Of a stretch of DNA of 64,000 bases, positions 57,880-64,000 are shown in pieces. Numbering within the stretch: the first letter of the stretch is position 1; each line of letters begins with the position of its first letter. This stretch comes from Caenorhabditis remanei (taxonomy: Eukaryota; Nematoda; Chromadorea; Rhabditida; Rhabditidae): positions 310,001 through 374,000 of the forward strand of contig NC_071332.1 of NCBI RefSeq assembly GCF_010183535.1. The letters run 5' to 3'. The translations under genes were made by a program, and so were the position numbers. The notes beneath the pieces were generated by a model. That model was given only the letters and a program-made list of their open reading frames with translations. It had not been told where the DNA came from and made no database searches.

Positions 57880-60800
57880 CTGGAAAACTTGATGTCTGGA
57901 AGGTTGGGGGTTCAAAAGTTTAAAAGTAGAAAATAAAGAAGTTAATTTGTTTGCAGGAAGAGGATCCTTATATACACTGACATTTTTTGACAGTTGACGT
58001 GTTTCCGGGAACAAATGTGCTTTCGAAGAATCTCATATACATATTTGGGAAAGGAAACTGATTTTTTGGGTGAAACGAACGAAGAAAAAGAGAAGAAGAT
58101 AGAGAAAAACAAAAGAGAGATGATGCGACTCTGAAAAGTTGTTTCGTTTTTCATTTTCAAATAGTTTGGGGGAAACGGAAGAAGAGAGATGGGGAGAGGG
58201 TGGAAACATATGTATTCGACGATAAAATGAAAGTTATGAGGTGTTCGGAATGATTCATAAACTGCAGTTTTTTCAGATTGAAAAATTTTTTTGAGAAGTT
58301 TCAGAACACGATTCGTGACCTCACAGGGTGAGAGGGAAGAAAATATTTTTTCAGAGAATAAGGAAATGTTTCAAAAAACAAAAGTCAGAGTAAACACAAG
58401 TAGATCTTTAGCTTTGGGGAGCAAGAAAAAGTTGTGTTTTGAATGAAATGGGTGGCGTGCTCTATTGATAATAACAATTCTAGATTTTTAAACCGTGCTC
58501 CACTGAGTACTTTTTCGTGTACCTCTCGTGGACAACCAAAAAAAACGTGAACAACAGAAAACATGACATTAGAGCGCAGTTTACAAAACTAGTGGAAAAT
58601 TGGGAAATTATTTCGAATCCTTTAAATAATAAGAATAATTACAATTCCTGCTAAATCAAATTTGTTTTCTATGTAAATCAGAATTTTTATGATTTCTCTT
58701 TTTCTGAGTTCCCAGAATACTCATAAAAGAGACTCGAAAAGGTCGAAAAAATGGTGTCGGCTAAGAAGGTACCCAACAAAAAAACGTTCAAATTTAGGCT
58801 CCGCCCCTCTGGGCCATTACTCATGGACACCCCGTGAAATTGGGTTTGTTTTTGGTCCCGGCTCTTTTCTCGATTTCGTTTTTCTTCTCACTCTAAAATT
58901 GTCGGAATACGCGGTCGGAATAAATGAGACACTGGGGGTCTTCCCTTTATTTGCAATGAACCTTTTTTTGAATTTATAATGAAACCTATTCGGAGAAAAG
59001 TGGAAAAAGTGAGAACGGAGTCATCGCAATCAGACGAGAAACGTTATTCAATGAAAAAGAAATTGAAGAAGACGTCGTCCAGACTGAGAATAATAAGAAA
59101 AAGTATTGAATACTATGAAAGCAGAATAGGTGCTAAGTAGATAGAGAGATCATCCGGATCTACGTCAATTATTGGAATAGATGGGCAGGCTGAAACCAAG
59201 TGAAGAGTTCAGAATTCTCTAACACTACTTTTTGTAGTATGCTTCTTCCAAAGTTCTGGGGGAAAAAATGAAACCAAAGGATCGAATATCAGGGTTCCAA
59301 ATGGAGAAAACACAATTAGCATTTAAAAAAATGGCTATACACAAAAGGAGGAGGAACGGAAGGAGATGGGTTAGAAACAATTAGTCTTTGAGTATGGGAC
59401 TTGGTCTGGGTCATAGTTCAGCTGGAAACAAGCCTACTATTATTATATCGGGGTTCGATTCCAAATCTTATAAAATTAATAATTTTTCCAATCTTGTTGT
59501 GTGAGACAAAAAAAGAGCCGGGCGTAAATCTTAATAACACACAACAGGAACGGGGAGAATAAATATATAAGATCAACTGTAGGACTCGCAAAGAGTCCAG
59601 AATTCAAATTTTATGAAAAATAGTCTGTAATGGCGGAGTCAAGACGCAAAAGTTTGCTCGGCTACGGTTTTGGGTAAGTAGGGTACAATTTTATCCCAGG
59701 TTGAAAACTGTTTATGGAGGAAGCTTCGCTAGTATTTTTTGTTTGCATGTGTTTTTGATTGCGAATCTGAGCCATCATTGGCTTAAAATGAAATTCCGAA
59801 CACAATAAAACTCTAAACGACCCACGGTGGCTCAAGTTTTACGATTTGGAAAACACTGAGATCTCTATTCGAAATTAGAATTAAAACACAACTTTTAGAT
59901 GATCAAAAATGAGAAATAATTACCTTCTGAAAAGAATGAGTTCAAAGTTACACAAACCATAATTTCTATATACAAGCCCCGCCCTCATATGTTATGTCTC
60001 ATCTCAAGAGTCATCAAATTCACATTCAGTCAGGAAGCCTCCCCGAACACTAATTAGGTTTTTCGTTTTTTGCCTGGGAGGATCTATTGGCGAACCGACA
60101 ATAAAAAAGAGCTGGCGAATGGAAGGGAACAAGAGTTCAGAAAAAAGAGAAGTAAAAGAAGACGTCAAAAACGATTTCAAGGAAATGTGCAAAAATGCGC
60201 TTTCTGAAGAAAGTGCGTGGAAACTTCCTAATCACATCATTGATATCAGATGATTTCTTTTCCTTTTTTTTTTGAAGTTTTGACCTATGCCTAACATCAT
60301 AAAAAAGCATAAAATAGTACAAGAAATCATAAGTTGTTATAGAGAATTCAGAATTCCAAAATCTGGAAAATGTTTTGAACTGGAAATAAAACGTCGGATA
60401 TCCTGAGTGTCTCAATGCACTAAACGGAATAGTGAATTTCCAGAAATTTTCAATTATAATTGATTCCAATGATCGCTATTAAAATGTGGGAGGAAGAGTT
60501 CATTAAAATTCTGAATAGCTCATTATCTTTCGAAATGCAACAGGGTTTCCAGAACGGAAAAAGTTGTGTCAAAATGGACTTGAAAAGATAGAAAAAAGGG
60601 GTAAACGTTCACCGCATTATTCCACCTGAGCGGTTTTTCGCTTTTATAAAAAAAAACAAGAGGAGGACAGAAAACAGAAAAATAATACAAAGAAGCTGCA
60701 AGAGAAACTAAGCGATTAACCTTGGGGCGGATGGATTAGAGGCGCCAAAATATCAAATTAAGTATAGCAAAAAGGAGAAAACATATAGCAAGCACTTAGA

Positions 60801-63800
60801 ATCGAACCGTAAAAACGAGTTTAGTGGACAGACTTCTTCTCGACTAGAACCGTCAAGAACGAAATTTAAATAGAGAAGAATATAATCTACAAATTCGAGA
60901 ATAAAAATTCAGGCAGGAAGCAAGATTGAATTTCCGCCGTGGGAGGAGTTTGTCTCGTAAAGAACATCGCACACACACACAGACGGAAGTCCGATAGAAA
61001 TTAACATATTCCAACGTGTGGTGGTTCACTTGACTGCACCGGAAGAATCTTAATTACAAAAAATTTTGAATTCGAGACAGAATGTTCCGAATTTTTTGAT
61101 TACTAAGAATTCTACGCCTGCTTACGCCTGCTTTTTTTCAGCAAAGTTGAAAAAAAAACTCGAAAACGAAACAATTTAGATTTACGTGATTTCCAGAGAA
61201 ACACAAATTTAAAAATTTGACCTACTCGGAGGGGCTTCCCGATATTTCTAGCTCATCGTCACTAAACTCTATTTCACGTAGAGATTTCGAATGATGATTC
61301 AGAAGAAAGGAAGTTTGAGGGGTCGGTGAAATTTGATCTACTAACGCCCTCGAAACTGGAATCCCCTTTTGATTCTAAAAATACATTGAGGTATTCATAG
61401 ACGAATTGTGATAAGAAAGTTGGGATGGGGTCAGGGGGAAAATGACGCCGCGGTGAGCACGCAGCGAGTAGGTGGTGTAAGCAGTCATCTCCCAGTTAAT
61501 TCATTATGATTTTGTAGAAAGTTTCGAGTGAGTGGTAAGAAAAAAGCCGTGGTGAATAGATGGGTTCTGTCTATAGCTGTCTCGAAGTTCTGTGTTGGTA
61601 GTGAAGTCTGAAGAGAAACTTACTGGGTTTGCAGCGAGAGATAGTGAGTTTGCAGCGAGTTTACAGGAACCTAGCAGTAAGTGAGTAGCGAACAGGTAGT
61701 GAGCTCACTGCGAGCATATCCCCTTGGTGCTGATCAAACTACTTTTTCCCGAAATTTTTCCCTACAAAAGCGAAAATTCTTCCGCCAGTCAGTTTACTTT
61801 CTTCTCACACCACCTTGAAAAATAATTGGTTTTACGATGAACATGACAGCGGCGGGAAGAAAAATTCGATGAAAAATGACAAAAACAAGCGGTCAGTCTC
61901 TGGGTAAAGAATAGATGTTCGCAGGACCGGAAGGAAATTATTAACACAAGTATGTGGCAATATTGCTGGAAGTGGGCGGAGTCTAGGTACAAGTTATGAA
62001 ACATGTGGAAAAACTGCGAAATAAGAATAAGACAAAAAGAAGAGCGGGTCGTCGGAAAATAATGGTTTTTCCTTGTATGCATAATGATCATGCAACCAGC
62101 AAACGGAGCGATGAAAAAATGGAGAAAAGAAGGGGAAGGAAACCATAAAAAAGAAGAAATGATGAAGAGATGAAAAAGAGACAATAAGAAGGAGTAGCAG
62201 AAAGGACGAATTATAATTGGATATAATTCTAATTCTCAGCTGAGAGAAGGGGCCACTACAAAATGGTGCCGACAAAAAAGTGTACTCCGGGAAGAGTGAC
62301 GACAGGAAGTGCGCTCCATTGCAAATCGGTCAAAAAATGGAAGTGTGACACACACATACGTCTATCTGTGTCCCACCCGTTTGAATATTTGATTCTCTGG
62401 GAGTTTGTGCTCTCATCTCAAATATGGTGATTTGTCGCCTATTCAATATGGTTCTTGAGGTTTCAATGATCTACGATTTTTGTGTCTATTGAAAAGTTGG
62501 ATAAAAAGAGGATAGAAGGAAGGTAAGGGTTCAAACAATTCTCTTTTTTCCTGGAAACATTTCAGTAGGTGACAATTTTTTTCTAGCTATTCAAGATTTT
62601 GAGAGATAACTCTTCAGGCAACGTACTGTGGGAGAGGGCGCAGAGAAGCGAGGGTGTCTGATTTCTCTGCGTCCTCCCTTCTCTCGAGATCTTGCACTCC
62701 AATCAAAACTTTTCTAACTACAAAAATTTAGGTCAAGACATTTCTGATACATTCCACTAAAAATAATATGTATCATTTATAGTTACAGTAGCTTAAAGCT
62801 CAAACTATGTTTTTCACTATTTTACTACATTCAAAACACCAAACAACAAAAGCTAATGAGTAACAGACGGAAACAAAATTAGTATCCCAAGAAATGGTAA
62901 GGGCGACGTCAGAGTGAGAGTTACCTTAGGAGATGAATGACCAGAACGAAAAACTTATCACCGGATCACACGGATAAGGAGGATAAAGAAGAGGCAAGTA
63001 TATTCAGAAAGGAATAAGCTCTATGCAGACAAATTGGCACTTTTCAATCTGCGGAGGGGCGGGAGAGAGTGTATTTGACGTTAGCTTATTTCAGAATGAA
63101 TTCGAAAAGGGATGGAATAAGACTAATCCTGGAAATGATTCATTTCCAATAAAAGTTTTAGTTCCAAGTTCAACAAAACCTAGGGAGCATCATAAATAGA
63201 TTTGAAAAGAATGTTCCAGAAAGCAAAAAAAAGTTTTCGCACGTCGTTTATGTTAATCCCTCTGAAATGTTCATAGGGCTTTCATAAACAAAATCGTTAC
63301 ATGTCGGCATGAGGCGAAATAAAGAAGCAACAAATTTGGAAATTTTTGTCTTTAACATCGCGATTCGAAAATTAAAAGAAGAAATTTTTGAAAAGATATA
63401 AAATTTTGCATTAAACATGCTCAGTAACTCCCTAAAAGTTAGTTATTCCATATCTAGAAGCCTAAACGCGCTCTATCGAGATTTGAACTTAGCAATTGAG
63501 CGCATCACAAAAACTTGAAAACCTAGCCTAAACTACAATTTCTCCTTAAAAACCAAAAAGGGAAATTGTTGCTTTCCAGACGCAAATGATCTTTGTGAAA
63601 AGGCGGGTTAAAGTTCGAAACACAATAGTGAAAAGCTTATTTTTTCTTTTCATTTCACTCTTTTCCACTCCCGACGTGAAGTCAAAAAACATAAATGACT
63701 TGTGAGGGAGGAGGAGTCAGCTGGGGTGGTGGCATAATTGGGTCCGAACACCAAGGGAAGATTCTCAGAATTATGAACGGAAGATTTTTGGTATCTTAAC

Positions 63801-64000
63801 ACTTATGGTACGAAAATAACGAAAAGGGGGAGAGAGGAGTGTGAACTTTTGACAAATGAATCCTGAGGTCGAGAGTAGCGTTTATCTTAAGTCGGAAGTG
63901 AAAGCATTGTTTTTCAAAAAATTGCGTTGAATTCAGAATCAAATTCAGAATCTGCGTTGTCAAATTCTGTCAACATCTTCTCAACAGCTTGGCCTTTTTT
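57880..64000. other. Six-kilobase region upstream of the GPCR; no gene supported
   Basis: Both strands were scanned for conserved motifs and splice-phase chains; none held. Visible items: a perfect A-box (TAGTTCAGCTGG, 59414-59425) and B-box (GGTTCGATTCC, 59452-59462) pair without a convincing acceptor stem; a purine-rich stretch (58070-58200); repeated GCAGCGAGT/AGTGAGT words at 61450-61710; a family E palindrome at 62560-62745; family B pieces near 58490-58580 and 63468-63510. It likely includes the GPCR promoter. Confidence 0.5.
62560..62745. repeat. Palindromic element, family E, copy 4
   Basis: GACAATTTTTTTCTAGCTAT, GGGCGCAGAGAAGCGAGGG and TTCTCTGCGTCCTCCC, with CTAACTACAAAAATTTAGGT at the right. 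It is more decayed than the copy at 55190. Confidence 0.65.

Noticed and set aside
58689..58979. Plus-strand frame of 96 codons upstream of the GPCR
   Set aside because: Low-complexity, no motif, no supporting splice sites.
61789..62275. Two overlapping minus-strand frames rich in Phe/Ser/His
   Set aside because: Translation of a purine-rich plus strand; composition, not conservation, keeps the frames open.

Overview
The window is nuclear DNA from a Caenorhabditis nematode. The evidence is an AT-rich sequence with compact multi-exon genes, many introns of 40-50 bp, TTTCAG splice acceptors, likely trans-splice acceptors just before start codons, and worm-specific families (MSP-domain, DEG/ENaC, srg chemoreceptor, CUB-like, transthyretin-like). 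Gene content and order match my memory of the C. elegans chromosome V region around cosmid T21C9 (mics-1, vps-54, del-6, erh-1, lpd-9, scpl-4). I cannot tell whether this is C. elegans itself or a close relative.

Layout. Positions 260-20945 form a minus-strand block, read right to left as erh-1, mics-1 and vps-54. The spacing suggests an operon: likely acceptors lie directly before the mics-1 and vps-54 coding regions, and the mics-1 poly(A) signal is about 125 bp before the vps-54 acceptor. vps-54 has very large introns. All but the optional first exon of del-6 (plus strand) lies inside one, and an intact MSP-domain gene, transposon remnants and a small unresolved gene lie inside another. 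lpd-9 diverges from erh-1 at 21242. From 23342 to 30046 lies a 13-exon gene for a membrane-anchored PEP-synthase/rifampicin-phosphotransferase-like enzyme. It is followed by a CUB-like secreted protein (plus), then an srg receptor, a transthyretin-like protein and a Gly/Tyr/Pro-rich secreted protein (all minus). Two divergent paralogs of a four-helix membrane protein family flank a 4 kb gap (39426-40229 minus; 44227-45743 plus). Next come a TIM50 homolog (scpl-4), a Golgi-type glutaminyl cyclase homolog and, on the minus strand, a peptide-type rhodopsin-family GPCR (54838-57879). The last 6 kb hold no gene that I can support.

Between and inside the genes the sequence is crowded with palindromic, MITE-like repeats. 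At least seven families occur more than once, and one 180-bp copy has near-perfect terminal repeats with an apparent 6-bp target duplication. Splice phases were checked for every gene model listed as confident; lengths follow from those models and not from transcript data. No bacterial-type operon, CRISPR array or intact transposase gene was seen.
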